Shown: positions 34,470-43,123 of the stretch, piece after piece | Numbering within the stretch: the first letter of the stretch is position 1 | Layout of the letters: every line of letters begins with the position of its first letter | DNA from: UBA822 sp965249775 | GTDB taxonomy: Bacteria; Gemmatimonadota; Gemmatimonadetes; Longimicrobiales; Gaopeijiaceae | DNA: 64,000 nucleotides | Reading direction: 5' to 3' | NCBI GenBank assembly: GCA_965249775.1 | Contig: OZ252253.1 | Location: forward strand, 3,224,001-3,288,000 | The notes under the pieces: generated by a model | What the model was told of the DNA's origin: nothing | Databases searched by the model: none | The model's input: the letters and a program-made list of their open reading frames with translations, nothing else | Translations under genes and position numbers: made by a program

Positions 34470-34795
34470 TTGTTTCTCTCTCCTCTTGAACGCTTTCCGT
34501 CCGGCTTCGACATCGGGACGACTCCCGTCGGGTCGATGTCCGACCGGCTGCTCCAGTAAAGAAAGCAAGGTCCGTGCCCGACTGTTTGTTCGACGGTGGG
34601 CGCTCGAGGCCACCGTCGACAACCGCTAAAAGACGCTGCCACTGCTCAAGATTCCGGGCGCCGATTCCCTCAGAAACGAGCTCCAGAATCGTCACGACCG
34701 GTGAGCCGAATTCGGAAAACTTTACCCTCCCCGGCACGATGTGCCCACCGAAAAATTTGCCGATTTTTGTCCCTTTGGGACCGGTCAAATGACCT
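34470..34795. other. Intergenic region with AT-rich island and hairpins
   Basis: About 326 bases without a convincing gene, upstream of both the DUF11 gene and the barrel remnant. It contains AAAAAT/ATTTTT (34751-34768) and GTCCC/GGGAC (34769-34781) stems in an unusually AT-rich spot. A minus-strand frame here gives a protein-like stretch (SPVVTILELVSEGIGARN), but it runs on out of frame into the DUF11 gene, so I do not call it. Confidence 0.4.
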
Positions 34796-35246
34796 GAGTC
34801 CGCGGGTTCTCGACGTTCTGGCGGGATTGACCTTTCTGACCCAGAACGAGGTAGCCTCGGTCGGGTTCCAGACCAACTCCGTCTTCCGCGTGATGGACAA
34901 CAACAGGGGCTATCGCCTCGGGAACGAACACGGCTTCACCGTATGGGGCGCGTACAATCTCTCGGATTGGGTGAGCGTCTCGATGCGGGGCCTCTTCGAG
35001 AAGTGGGGTGACGTGAAGGGAGACGACCCAGCAACGGACGGTACGAGCGATCCCAGCGCCGATTCCTTCCGTCAAGGAGGAGAGCGAGTCCAGATCCCCT
35101 TTGGTGTCAGCTTCTTCCTCAGAGAAGGACCCGCCGCGGGCCACCGGCTCTTGCTCGAGTGGTACTACGCGGTCCACGAGGACCTCAACGGCCCTCAGCT
35201 ATCGACCGATCGAACCCTCGTGGTCTCCTGGCAAACCTTTTTCTAG
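34796..35246 (+). pseudogene. Remnant of an outer-membrane protein gene (C-terminal part only)
   Basis: The last 145 or so codons before TAG at 35244-35246 read as a beta barrel (LDVLAGLTFLTQNEVASVGF, HGFTVWGAYNLSDWVSVSM, HRLLLEWYYAVHEDLNGPQL, TLVVSWQTFF). The pattern with GGERV and the terminal QTFF resembles the C-terminal third of Phenol_MetA_deg-type outer-membrane proteins. The N-terminal two thirds and signal peptide are missing and the frame upstream is unlike protein, so it looks truncated at its 5' end. No ribosome-binding site seen. Confidence 0.55.
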
Positions 35247-35357
35247 CTCCATCCTGACCGCGAAGGCTGGAGGGCCTGTCCCATGCCCTCGACGTGGTGG
35301 CGATAGGCACGCAGATTCCACACCCTTGGTTGAAACCAACCCCGTTCGAGCACCGTA

Positions 35358-35393
35358 CCATAAGGGGATTCCCGTCCATAAGGGGATTCCCGT
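35358..35393. repeat. 18-bp perfect tandem duplication
   Basis: ccataaggggattcccgt occurs twice in direct succession (35358-35375, 35376-35393), 24 bp before the start of the threefold-repeat protein, in its promoter region. Confidence 0.9.
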
Positions 35394-35416
35394 TCGGGGT
35401 TCAGAGAAGGGTGTAC

Positions 35417-36736
35417 ATGGCACAGTTCTGTGCGTTTGGCCGCTCGTTGTTGTGTGTGGCGGTGCTCGCCAGCCCCGCGTGGGCGCAGGATAGCGACCGG
35501 ATTTGGGGTCGGCTCTACACAACGTCCGGCGACGTCCACGAGGGATTCATCCGCTGGGATCGGAACGAGGGCAGCTGGGTCGACGTTCTGGACGGCTCCA
35601 AGAAGATCCCTGATGAGAACTACCAGGCCTGGCTCGCAGCGAAGGGTGCCGACGGGCCGCCGCGCCGTTTTATCGATCTCCAGGGTTTCCGGATCTCGTG
35701 GGAGGAGGCCGACCCCGAGTTCTCACTTACCGCCACCTCCGGGGTCCGATTCGGGCACATCAGCTCTCTTCGCGTCATTGAGGCAGACAGTGTTGAGCTG
35801 ACGTTGCGCTCGGGTGAGCTCGTGGAGCTGGACCGTGGCTCCACGGACCTCGGGAGGTCCAATCGGGGGATCGTGGTGGACGTCCCAGGCCGGGCCGAAG
35901 TCGACTTGGACTGGGGCGATCTCGAGCGGATCGTCTTTTCCGCGGTGCCGGTGGGAGTTCGGGCCCGGGGTCACCGGCTTTACGGAACTGCCGAGGACAT
36001 CCAAGGGAATCGGTACACCGGTTACGTCTCCTGGGATCTGGACGAGATCTTCGAGTCCGACGAGCTGGACGGTGAAGAGATGGAGGGGGGTAGGAACCGG
36101 GAGATTCGGTTTGGGGAGATCGCCTCCATCGTGCGCATAGAAGGGGGGGCTCGGGTCGTGCTCGTCGATGGTGAGGAGTTGGACCTCACGGACAACCGGG
36201 ACGTTGATCGCAGAAATCGAGGAATTCAGATCTCGGATCCGGCGTTGGGCATGGTCGAGGTCGAGTGGAGTGAGCTCGAGATCTTGCGGTTCCACGAGGC
36301 GGACGCGGTCGTTGGCTACGACGCCTTCGATGGAGGGCATGTCCTGGTCGGCACCGTCGTGACACAGTCGGGAGAGGAGATCGACGGACTGATTCGCTGG
36401 GATGCGGACGAAGCGGGCTCCTGGGAGTTTCTGAACGGTCGCGCGGACGACGTGGTCTTCACCATCGAGTTCGGCATGGTGAGCCGGATCGTGCGCGGTG
36501 AGGTCTTCGGTGCCACCGTGACACTCCTGGACGGGAGGACCTTCGAGCTGGACAACTACGACGTCGTCTGGGACAACACCGACGATGTCAACTGGGACAA
36601 TAGGGGCATCCTCGTCGCCCCGGAGGGCGCGAACAGCAGTGGCGGACCCGACTGGTCTCGTTGGCGTGTGGTCCCGTGGGACGAGTTCAAGGAGGCCCGC
36701 TTTCGCCACGACCAGACTATCGCCGGCGGAAACTAG
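35417..36736 (+). CDS. Secreted protein of three repeated beta units, unknown family
   Basis: 439 residues from the ATG at 35417 (AGAAGG upstream), signal peptide ending AWAQ near residue 23. The mature part consists of three copies of one unit of about 110-150 residues, each beginning like GRLYTTSGDVHEGFIRWD, YGTAEDIQGNRYTGYVSWD and GTVVTQSGEEIDGLIRWD, then a strand IRFGEIASIVRIEGG, then an LxDGxxxxLxDNxDV and RNRGI element, closing with a W-x-xLexxxF motif. I recognise no domain family. It ends 5 bp before the next ORF, so it is coupled to the large outer-membrane protein behind it. Possibly a periplasmic or surface scaffold; function unknown. Confidence 0.8.
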   Translation: MAQFCAFGRSLLCVAVLASPAWAQDSDRIWGRLYTTSGDVHEGFIRWDRNEGSWVDVLDGSKKIPDENYQAWLAAKGADGPPRRFIDLQGFRISWEEADPEFSLTATSGVRFGHISSLRVIEADSVELTLRSGELVELDRGSTDLGRSNRGIVVDVPGRAEVDLDWGDLERIVFSAVPVGVRARGHRLYGTAEDIQGNRYTGYVSWDLDEIFESDELDGEEMEGGRNREIRFGEIASIVRIEGGARVVLVDGEELDLTDNRDVDRRNRGIQISDPALGMVEVEWSELEILRFHEADAVVGYDAFDGGHVLVGTVVTQSGEEIDGLIRWDADEAGSWEFLNGRADDVVFTIEFGMVSRIVRGEVFGATVTLLDGRTFELDNYDVVWDNTDDVNWDNRGILVAPEGANSSGGPDWSRWRVVPWDEFKEARFRHDQTIAGGN

Positions 36737-36741
36737 GGCTC

Positions 36742-39087
36742 ATGGGTCACATGCGGACGATCCGGTGGTTCGGAGTCGTGTCTCGTGGGTGGTTCGGAGT
36801 CTTGTGTCTCGGGTTGTTCGGCCTCGGGGCCGAACGGGCGGCCGGGCAGGAAGCGTCGCCTGACTCGGCTGGCCAGGTCGCCCCGGACACATACGTCGAT
36901 CCGGTGGCACGCACGCTGTTCGAGGCGGCCCAGACGAACTGGCGATCCGTGGACGAATCGATTGTCCGGTACACCGCCCTTATCCAGCAGCGGATCGCGG
37001 CGGCGCTCCGGACCCCGCTCAAGGATCGGATCCTCTACCGGAACGAGACCGCCGTCCGTGCTTTCTGGGATCAGGACTACGACGCGGTCGTCCAGGTTCT
37101 GGGGACGCACTCCCAGTATCCGGGTCGATCGATCGCGGTCCGCGAGGGTGACCTGGACTGGTTGGACGACCTCCCGTTCGACGAACCGTTCGAGCCGGGC
37201 GGCGATCGCCTCCTCTTCGGCCTGGACACCAGCGACGGGGACGACAGCGCCTTCGAAGAGAACGAGGGGTTTTGGGTCGTACACCCGTTGGCGAACGGAT
37301 CCGACTCCGTCTACCGCTACGAGAGCGGGGATACCCTTTCGTTGTCCCTCCCGGATGGGCGCGTGCTGCGGACCATCCAATTGGACGTTCTTCCGCGTGA
37401 AGCCGATGTCCACCGTATCAGTGGTACCCTTTGGATCGAGCCCGAGTCCGGCGCGCTCGTACGAGCCGTCTATCGACTGAGTAGGCAGTTCGATGCAATG
37501 CGAGATGTGGCGGAGCTCCAGGAAGAGGAGGAGAGGGGATCATTCAGGTACGTGCCCGGCTTGTTCAAGCCGTGGACGTTCGACCTGACGATGGTGGCGG
37601 TCGAGTATAGCCTCTGGAACTTCGAGGTCTGGCTCCCTCGGAGCATGCGGATCGAGGGGGAGGTCGCCGCAGGCATCCTCAAGATGCCGGTATCGATGGA
37701 CGTTTCCTATCGGATGGAGTCCGTCACCACCCAGTCCGACCTGGCCCGGGAGGGAACGGTGCTGCCGGCCGGGCTCGTGGAACGACACTTCGAGACCCGC
37801 GCCGAGGCCATGGCCTTCATCGCCCAGCTGTTGTCCGAGCAGGACGGGATCGACTACGAGCAGGCCTCCCGAAGCGAAGAGTTCGCGTCAGGTCGACAGT
37901 CGCTGATGATCGTCCCTCAGGAACGCAGCCTGGTGGACACCAGTCCCCATCTTCCGCCTCCGATCTGGGAAGACGCTGCGGGTTTCCCGTCCGACGACCA
38001 GCTGGAGGACTACTTCAATACTCTTGCCGCTCTTCCGGCCCCGACCATCCAAGGCGTTCCCTGGGAGGCCAACTGGGGTTGGAATCGGCCTGATCTGCTC
38101 CGCTACAACCGGGTGGAGGGACCGGCTTTGGGAGGACGCTTCGATGCCAGCATCGGCGGACCCTACACGTTCGAAGGGATCGGGTACTTCGGGTTCGCGG
38201 ATCTCGAGCCGAAAGCACGGGTGAGCATCGAGCGGTCGACCGTTCGGCGCCGACTGCGCGTCGGCGTGTACCGCGAGCTCACTGCCACCGATCCCAAGGG
38301 CCGGTACCTGGGATTCGGCAACTCGGTGTACGCGCTTCTCTTCGGCCGAGACGAAGGCGAATACTACCGGGCCACGGGCATGGACTTCACGTGGCGTCCA
38401 CCCGTAGGGGCCAGGGAGTCGTTCGAGTTCAGGGCCTACGCAGAGCGTCAGGCGTCGGTCCCGACGGAGTCCAGCTTTGCGCTGTTTCGCGCCTTCAATG
38501 GCAGCTGGGAATTCCGACCCAACATCGACGCCGACGAGGTAGAGGAGTTCGGGGCTGAGCTACGGCTCTCGCCCCGGCGGGGTGGGGAGCCGTCCCGCGC
38601 CCAGTTCGGACTCGACCTGTACGGACAGGCAGCCCGCTGGAGAACTACTGGAGGGAGCGAAGGAACGAACTATGGGCGGGCCAGCGCCGTGCTGTGGACG
38701 GCGATACCCCTGGTCCCGCAACGCTGGCGCTTGGGCCTCGAGGCAGGGGTGGGAACCACCTTTGGCGACGCACCCCTCCAGCGCCAATGGTTCCTGGGTG
38801 GCGCCCGCACGCTTCGGGGGTACCCTGCTTCGTCGGCCGGGGGATCGTCGGTTGCTCGGGCCCGGGCGGAAGTGGCACGAACCTTCTACGACATCGGCTC
38901 AGTGAGCTTCTTTGGGGACATCGGTTGGGCGGGCCTTCGGGGCAACTACACCGGGGACGATCTGCTCTACGCAATCGGGGTCGGCGGGAGCGTGCTCGAC
39001 GGTCTGTTCCGCATGGACCTGTCCCACGGTCTCAAGGGCCCGCAGAAGCAGTTCCGGGTCGACTTGTACCTCGACGCTCTGCTGTAA
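36742..39087 (+). CDS. Outer-membrane barrel protein with BamA/TamA-like C-terminus
   Basis: About 781 residues; ATG at 36742, or 36751, with signal peptide to about 35 (LFGLGAERAAGQ). The N-terminal half (about 40-350) holds regions like TLFEAAQTNWRSVDESIVRYTALIQQRI and HRISGTLWIEPESGALVRAVYRL, similar to DUF5686-like proteins. The C-terminal half has BamA-type barrel signs: SRAQFGLDLYG, GARTLRGYPASSAGGSSVARARAEVARTFYD (the RGY motif) and a final barrel strand. Directly follows the repeat protein (5 bp), so both are likely co-expressed. Role, perhaps outer-membrane assembly or export, is inference. Confidence 0.78.
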   Translation: MGHMRTIRWFGVVSRGWFGVLCLGLFGLGAERAAGQEASPDSAGQVAPDTYVDPVARTLFEAAQTNWRSVDESIVRYTALIQQRIAAALRTPLKDRILYRNETAVRAFWDQDYDAVVQVLGTHSQYPGRSIAVREGDLDWLDDLPFDEPFEPGGDRLLFGLDTSDGDDSAFEENEGFWVVHPLANGSDSVYRYESGDTLSLSLPDGRVLRTIQLDVLPREADVHRISGTLWIEPESGALVRAVYRLSRQFDAMRDVAELQEEEERGSFRYVPGLFKPWTFDLTMVAVEYSLWNFEVWLPRSMRIEGEVAAGILKMPVSMDVSYRMESVTTQSDLAREGTVLPAGLVERHFETRAEAMAFIAQLLSEQDGIDYEQASRSEEFASGRQSLMIVPQERSLVDTSPHLPPPIWEDAAGFPSDDQLEDYFNTLAALPAPTIQGVPWEANWGWNRPDLLRYNRVEGPALGGRFDASIGGPYTFEGIGYFGFADLEPKARVSIERSTVRRRLRVGVYRELTATDPKGRYLGFGNSVYALLFGRDEGEYYRATGMDFTWRPPVGARESFEFRAYAERQASVPTESSFALFRAFNGSWEFRPNIDADEVEEFGAELRLSPRRGGEPSRAQFGLDLYGQAARWRTTGGSEGTNYGRASAVLWTAIPLVPQRWRLGLEAGVGTTFGDAPLQRQWFLGGARTLRGYPASSAGGSSVARARAEVARTFYDIGSVSFFGDIGWAGLRGNYTGDDLLYAIGVGGSVLDGLFRMDLSHGLKGPQKQFRVDLYLDALL

Positions 39088-39149
39088 CCCCAAGGTCTCG
39101 GATCCTTGCCCGCCGAGGTCCTTTGAGCTCGATCCTGAAGCAAGTTCGT

Positions 39150-39205
39150 TTGACTCCCCTCCCGCCTGATTGTACCATATCACTATAACACTAGTACATT
39201 ACAAC
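39150..39205 (+). promoter_or_regulatory. Candidate promoter and operator of the GntR-slipin operon
   Basis: TTGACT (39150-39155) and TACCAT (39173-39178) are 17 bp apart, a fair sigma-70-type pair. Downstream, direct repeats CACTATAA, CACTAGTA and CACTGGTG (39181-39212) are spaced along an AT-rich stretch unlike the surrounding GC-rich DNA and may be GntR/YtrA operators. The link to autoregulation is inference. Confidence 0.4.
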
Positions 39206-39241
39206 ACTGGTGCCATCGCAGCCCATCGAGGACCGGGACCC

Positions 39242-39616
39242 GTGGAATTCTCCATCGACACCAAGAGCGGCGTCCCCTTCTACCGGCAAATCATCGAGCA
39301 GGTGAAGTACGGCATCTCGGGGGGGCTACTCTCTCCCGGGGACCGGCTTCCCACGGTCCGGCAGCTCGCCGCCGACCTGTCGGTCAACCCGAACACCGTC
39401 ATCCGCGCCTATCGGGAGATGGAGCTCGGAGATGTGGTCGATACGCAACAGGGGTCCGGGACCTACGTGGCCAACCACATGCCGGAGATCGGCGAGCTCG
39501 AGAAGCGTCGGAAGCTGGACCAGGTGCTCACCGAGTTCCTGGCTCGCGCGCACGGGTACGGGTTCACCCTGGTCGAGGTCCTCGACGGTTTACGGGAACG
39601 CAAGGAGCAGTCATGA
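39242..39616 (+). CDS. GntR-family regulator, YtrA-type
   Basis: About 124 residues from the GTG at 39242 with GAGGA 9 nt upstream; an in-frame ATG further up has no such site. The winged helix is typical of GntR: VPFYRQIIEQVKYGISGGLLSPGDRLPTVRQLAADLSVNPNTVIRAYREMELGDVVDTQQGSGTYV. The short C-terminal tail without a ligand domain marks the YtrA subfamily, whose members usually repress a linked transport or envelope operon. It overlaps the slipin gene by 4 bp. Confidence 0.92.
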   Translation: MEFSIDTKSGVPFYRQIIEQVKYGISGGLLSPGDRLPTVRQLAADLSVNPNTVIRAYREMELGDVVDTQQGSGTYVANHMPEIGELEKRRKLDQVLTEFLARAHGYGFTLVEVLDGLRERKEQS

Positions 39617-40764
39617 ACGGCATAGAATCCAAACGCACAGAGCGCGGGAAGTCGCGAACGGGGATCTCTTTCGAGAGGTTCTCCACGTCGAGCCGCGCCG
39701 ACTTCCGCTTTGCGCCGCTCAACTTCCTGCTGCTGGTGGGGTTCTACGTGGTGGGCCTGACCGTCCACATCAACGTCTACGAATTCTCCGCCGACGCGGT
39801 ATACCTCACGCTGGGCGCGGCTCTGGTACTCTCTTTCCTGCTTCGTTTTACCCAGGTGTGGGAGGCCGTCGTCGTCCTGGGCACGGCCACGTGTCTTGGG
39901 ATGTACATCGAGTGGAGTCCTGGCTCCGGGGTCTTGGAGCTGCGTTCCGACAGCACGGTCTTGCTATTGACGACCGTCGTGGCGGTGCTCGTGTCTCCCT
40001 CGGTTCAGATGGCCTTCCAGTGGGAGCGAGCAGTGGTGCTGCGCCTCGGCAAGTTCCGCGGCCTGCGCGAGTCGGGCCTGTTCGTGATCCTCCCGGTGAT
40101 CGACAAGGTGGCGCAGTTCGTGGACCAGCGGATCCGCGTCACCGACTTCAGCGCCGAGACGACCCTCACGAACGACACGGTCCCGGTGAGCGTGGACGCC
40201 ATAGCCCTCTGGATGGTGTGGGACGCGGAGAAATCCATCCTCGAGGTCGAGCACTTCAACGACGCCGTGATCCTCTCCGCCCAGACGGCGCTCCGAAACG
40301 CGATCGGAAAGAACGACCTGGGCCAGCTCCTGTCGGAGCGGGACCGCCTGGGGAGCGAGATCCAGAAGGTGCTCGACGCGAAGACCAACCGCTGGGGCAT
40401 CACCATAGAATCCGTGGAGATCCGTGACATCATCATTCCCCAGGCCCTCGAAGACGCAATGTCCCGACAGGCCCAAGCCGAGCGGGAGCGCCAGAGCCGC
40501 ATCATCCTCGGCACGGCGGAGACGGAGATCGCCGAGAAGTTCGCCGAGGCCTCCCAGCACTACGTGGGTAACGAGGTGGCTCTGCACCTCAGGGCCATGA
40601 ACATGGTCTACGAGGGGCTTCGGCAAAAAGGCTCGATGGTGATCGTGCCGTCCTCGGCGGTGGAGACGATGGGGTTGGGGGCGCTGGGTGGGCTGACGTC
40701 GTTCGGGCGTAATGTCGTGCCGCAGGAGGAGGAAGCGGCGGCGTTGGAGGCAGAACCTGAATAG
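39613..40764 (+). CDS. SPFH-domain protein (slipin/stomatin-like) with several membrane helices
   Basis: 383 residues. About four hydrophobic segments between 30 and 135 (FLLLVGFYVVGLTVHI, AVYLTLGAALVLSFLL, AVVVLGTATCLGMYIEW, VLLLTTVVAVLVSPSV), then the SPFH domain (about 138-300: AVVLRLGKFRGLRESGLFVILPVIDKVAQFVDQRIRV, DTVPVSVDAIALWMVWDAEK) and a coiled coil (ALEDAMSRQAQAERERQSRIIL). Most stomatins have one N-terminal hairpin; the extra helices are notable. Coupled to the YtrA regulator by a 4-bp overlap. Probably organises membrane microdomains; target unknown. Confidence 0.9.
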   Translation: MNGIESKRTERGKSRTGISFERFSTSSRADFRFAPLNFLLLVGFYVVGLTVHINVYEFSADAVYLTLGAALVLSFLLRFTQVWEAVVVLGTATCLGMYIEWSPGSGVLELRSDSTVLLLTTVVAVLVSPSVQMAFQWERAVVLRLGKFRGLRESGLFVILPVIDKVAQFVDQRIRVTDFSAETTLTNDTVPVSVDAIALWMVWDAEKSILEVEHFNDAVILSAQTALRNAIGKNDLGQLLSERDRLGSEIQKVLDAKTNRWGITIESVEIRDIIIPQALEDAMSRQAQAERERQSRIILGTAETEIAEKFAEASQHYVGNEVALHLRAMNMVYEGLRQKGSMVIVPSSAVETMGLGALGGLTSFGRNVVPQEEEAAALEAEPE

Positions 40765-40780
40765 ACCGCCTGTGCAAGGG

Positions 40781-41176
40781 ATGTTGGAGTTCGGCCTGTA
40801 CGTGCAGGACGTTTCGCGAGCAGCCGCTTTCTACCACCACCTCTTCGGTTTTCCCGTGCTGGTCTCGCAAGAGCGGATCGCTGCGCTCGACGTGGAGAGG
40901 AGGCAGGTATTGCTGTTGTTCAAGCAAGGAGCCTCGAGCGAGCCTATGACCAGCCCAGGAGGTCTGCTACCGGGGCACGATGGCGAAGGCACCTCTCATC
41001 TCGCTTTTGCCATTCAAGAGGACGATGTGCAGCAATGGGAGCAGTGGCTGCATGAGCAGGATGTCGAAGTCGAAGGCGAGATGGAATGGGAGAGAGGGGG
41101 CCGGAGCCTCTACTTCCGAGACCCGGATGGACATCTGCTCGAGATCGCGACGCCAGGCGTGTGGGAAACCTATTGA
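40781..41176 (+). CDS. VOC family protein
   Basis: 131 residues from the ATG at 40781 (AAGGG just upstream; a GTG at 40772 is also possible). VOC signatures MLEFGLYVQDVSRAAAFYHHLFGFPV, HLAFAIQEDDVQQWEQWL and GRSLYFRDPDGHLLEIATPG, with His and Glu in usual ligand places. Starts 17 bp after the slipin gene. Third VOC gene of the window; function unknown. Confidence 0.87.
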   Translation: MLEFGLYVQDVSRAAAFYHHLFGFPVLVSQERIAALDVERRQVLLLFKQGASSEPMTSPGGLLPGHDGEGTSHLAFAIQEDDVQQWEQWLHEQDVEVEGEMEWERGGRSLYFRDPDGHLLEIATPGVWETY

Positions 41177-41432
41177 TCCCTACGTACTCTGGGCTCACCT
41201 GCTACGTCATTCGACGTATCGGATCGGAACGCGATTGAGGGCATCTTCCCCTCGACACTCACGCCGTCGAGGAGCCATCTCAAATGCAGAAGCGCACAAC
41301 AGTTCCCGCCGGGAATGTGTGTGATGGGCGTGGGTCTTGCGTCCACGGGCCCGCCCATAGGATGTTGGCTTCCGTCTGATCGGGTGTGCGCCATGCCCGA
41401 TCAACTCAACGCGCCGGAGGGTACGTTCGAAG
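41177..41432. other. Intergenic region before the tandem Sel1/plug genes
   Basis: About 256 bases. I see no gene, no strong hairpin and no repeat here. It should include the promoter of the gene at 41433, whose ATG is preceded by GGGTACGTTCGAAG, a poor ribosome-binding site. Confidence 0.35.
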
Positions 41433-43115
41433 ATGAAAAGTAGGTCCCTGCTCGTAGCTCTCTTCGTCAGCCTTTTGCCCGGCCCGTTGGCGGGTCAGGA
41501 TGCCGTAGCGTTGCAACAGGCCTGCGACGCTGGCGACATGCTGAGCTGCAACACCCTCGGACTCATGTACGGGGCCGGGAAAGATGTCACCTGGGATGGC
41601 GGGCGTGCCGCTAGCCTCTTTCAGCGAGCGTGTGACGGGGGATTGATGCTGGGTTGCACCCACCTAGGGGCTCTGTATCAGAATGGCGTCGGCGTCACTC
41701 AGGACCTTACCAGCGCGGTCTTCCTGTACGAGCGAGCCTGCGACGGCGGCGATATGATGGGCTGCGCCACCCTCGGGGTCAGCTATGAGCGGGGCGAAGG
41801 TGTCACACAGGACGCTGTTCGCGCCGTGAGCCTCTACGAGCGAGCCTGCGGCGGCCGCGAGATGCTGGGCTGCACCAACCTGGGGAGTATGTATAGGACG
41901 GGCAGGGGCGTCACCCAGGATCTCGGTGCCGCGGCCAGCCTCTATTGGCTGGCTTGCGACGGTGGAGTGATGCCGAGCTGCCTCAACCTCGCCGTCAGTT
42001 ATGAGCGTGGCGATGGCGTCGCTCAGGACGTCAGCATCGCCGTGATCCTCTACCAGCGAGCCTGTGAGTCCGGAGTGACCTTGGCCTGCGACCGGATTGG
42101 GGTCACGTACGAGCCGCCTGAGGCAGATGTCGCTTCGGCTGACGGTTTTGCCAGGGCCGGCTGGGTCGTGGATACGGAGACCAGAGACCCGCTCGACGAG
42201 GCGATCGTGGACATACCGGAGCTCGGGATTCGGGTGATCACCGACGCGACAGGTCGTGTCGAGTTCCCAAACCTACCGACCGGGCGGCATCGCATAAGGG
42301 TAGAGCGGGTCAATTATCAGGCCATGGAGGGTGACCTGGACGTTCCGGAGGACCGAGAATTCCTGCTTGCCTTGGACCTGACCCTCATAGGCGACCCGGA
42401 CGCTCCGGGGCGGATCGTCGGTCGGGTCTTGGAGGGCGGCAGAGAATATGGGGTTTCGTCTGTGGACATCACCGTACTGACCTCTACACCGGTCAACACA
42501 TTCAGTGATCCACAAGGACGGTTCAGTCTCATGGACGTGGAGCCTGGGTTGGTGGAGGTCCGCTTCGGGCGGCTGGGCTACGCCCCCCGCAGGGCCACAG
42601 TGATCGTGCAACCTGATAGAACGGTGGAAATCGCCGCCTCGATGTCCGCCCGCCCCATCGAGCTCGAGCCGATCGCGGTGGTGGTCCGCCCCCGCAATCT
42701 CGAGCAGAACGGATTCTACCGGAGGGCCCTTACTAGTGGGGGCAGCCAGCTCACTCGGAAGGACCTCGACGCCATCGACCCGATAGAGGTAGGCCACGTT
42801 TTTCGGCGGCTTCCGGGCGTGAGGGTGGAAGGCGGGCAGATCATGGGGCGGAGGACCGGGTTCGGAGACATATGTCGACTTCGAATTTTCTTGGACGGGG
42901 TGCCGGTGGGCGGCCTTATTCCCGGCGTCCCAGTAGAGGACCCCGCCGACCCCAACAACGGGGACATCGACCCCCCCCCAGTTCAGGTCGGCTGGGATTT
43001 CAACTCCATCCCCCCCGATTTCCTGGAGGCGATAGAGGTCTACCAGGGACTGAACACGCCCATCCAGTACGGTCCGGCTTGCGGCGTGGTACTCTTCTGG
43101 TCGAGGGGTAACTGA
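41433..43115 (+). CDS. Secreted Cys-rich Sel1(Hcp)-carboxypeptidase-regulatory-TonB-plug protein, copy 1
   Basis: 560 residues. Signal peptide to about 21. Residues about 27-225 are five full and one partial 36-residue Sel1-like repeats of the Helicobacter Cys-rich (Hcp) type, each beginning with AC-x7-C (ACDGGLMLGC and alike), so every repeat can hold an intra-repeat disulfide. Next come two carboxypeptidase-regulatory-like beta domains (about 240-310 and 325-400: GWVVDTETRDPLDEAIVDI; GRIVGRVLEGGREYGVSSVDI). The C-terminus (about 410-560) is like a TonB-receptor plug (DIDPIEVGHVFRRLPGV type, LRIFLDG, PDFLEAIEVYQG), but no barrel follows. The plug loop has an extra insert near 490-515. Eight bp from its paralog. 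I know no such domain arrangement; role unknown. Confidence 0.85.
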   Translation: MKSRSLLVALFVSLLPGPLAGQDAVALQQACDAGDMLSCNTLGLMYGAGKDVTWDGGRAASLFQRACDGGLMLGCTHLGALYQNGVGVTQDLTSAVFLYERACDGGDMMGCATLGVSYERGEGVTQDAVRAVSLYERACGGREMLGCTNLGSMYRTGRGVTQDLGAAASLYWLACDGGVMPSCLNLAVSYERGDGVAQDVSIAVILYQRACESGVTLACDRIGVTYEPPEADVASADGFARAGWVVDTETRDPLDEAIVDIPELGIRVITDATGRVEFPNLPTGRHRIRVERVNYQAMEGDLDVPEDREFLLALDLTLIGDPDAPGRIVGRVLEGGREYGVSSVDITVLTSTPVNTFSDPQGRFSLMDVEPGLVEVRFGRLGYAPRRATVIVQPDRTVEIAASMSARPIELEPIAVVVRPRNLEQNGFYRRALTSGGSQLTRKDLDAIDPIEVGHVFRRLPGVRVEGGQIMGRRTGFGDICRLRIFLDGVPVGGLIPGVPVEDPADPNNGDIDPPPVQVGWDFNSIPPDFLEAIEVYQGLNTPIQYGPACGVVLFWSRGN

Positions 43116-43123
43116 GCCGTGAG

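Noticed and set aside
34315..34788. Minus-strand open frame with protein-like start (PVVTILELVSEGIGARN region)
   Set aside because: It has no ribosome-binding site, no family and runs out of frame into the DUF11 gene; composition may be chance.
41177..41432. Possible small genes in the space before the Sel1/plug genes
   Set aside because: Short Arg/His-rich frames with no start signals.
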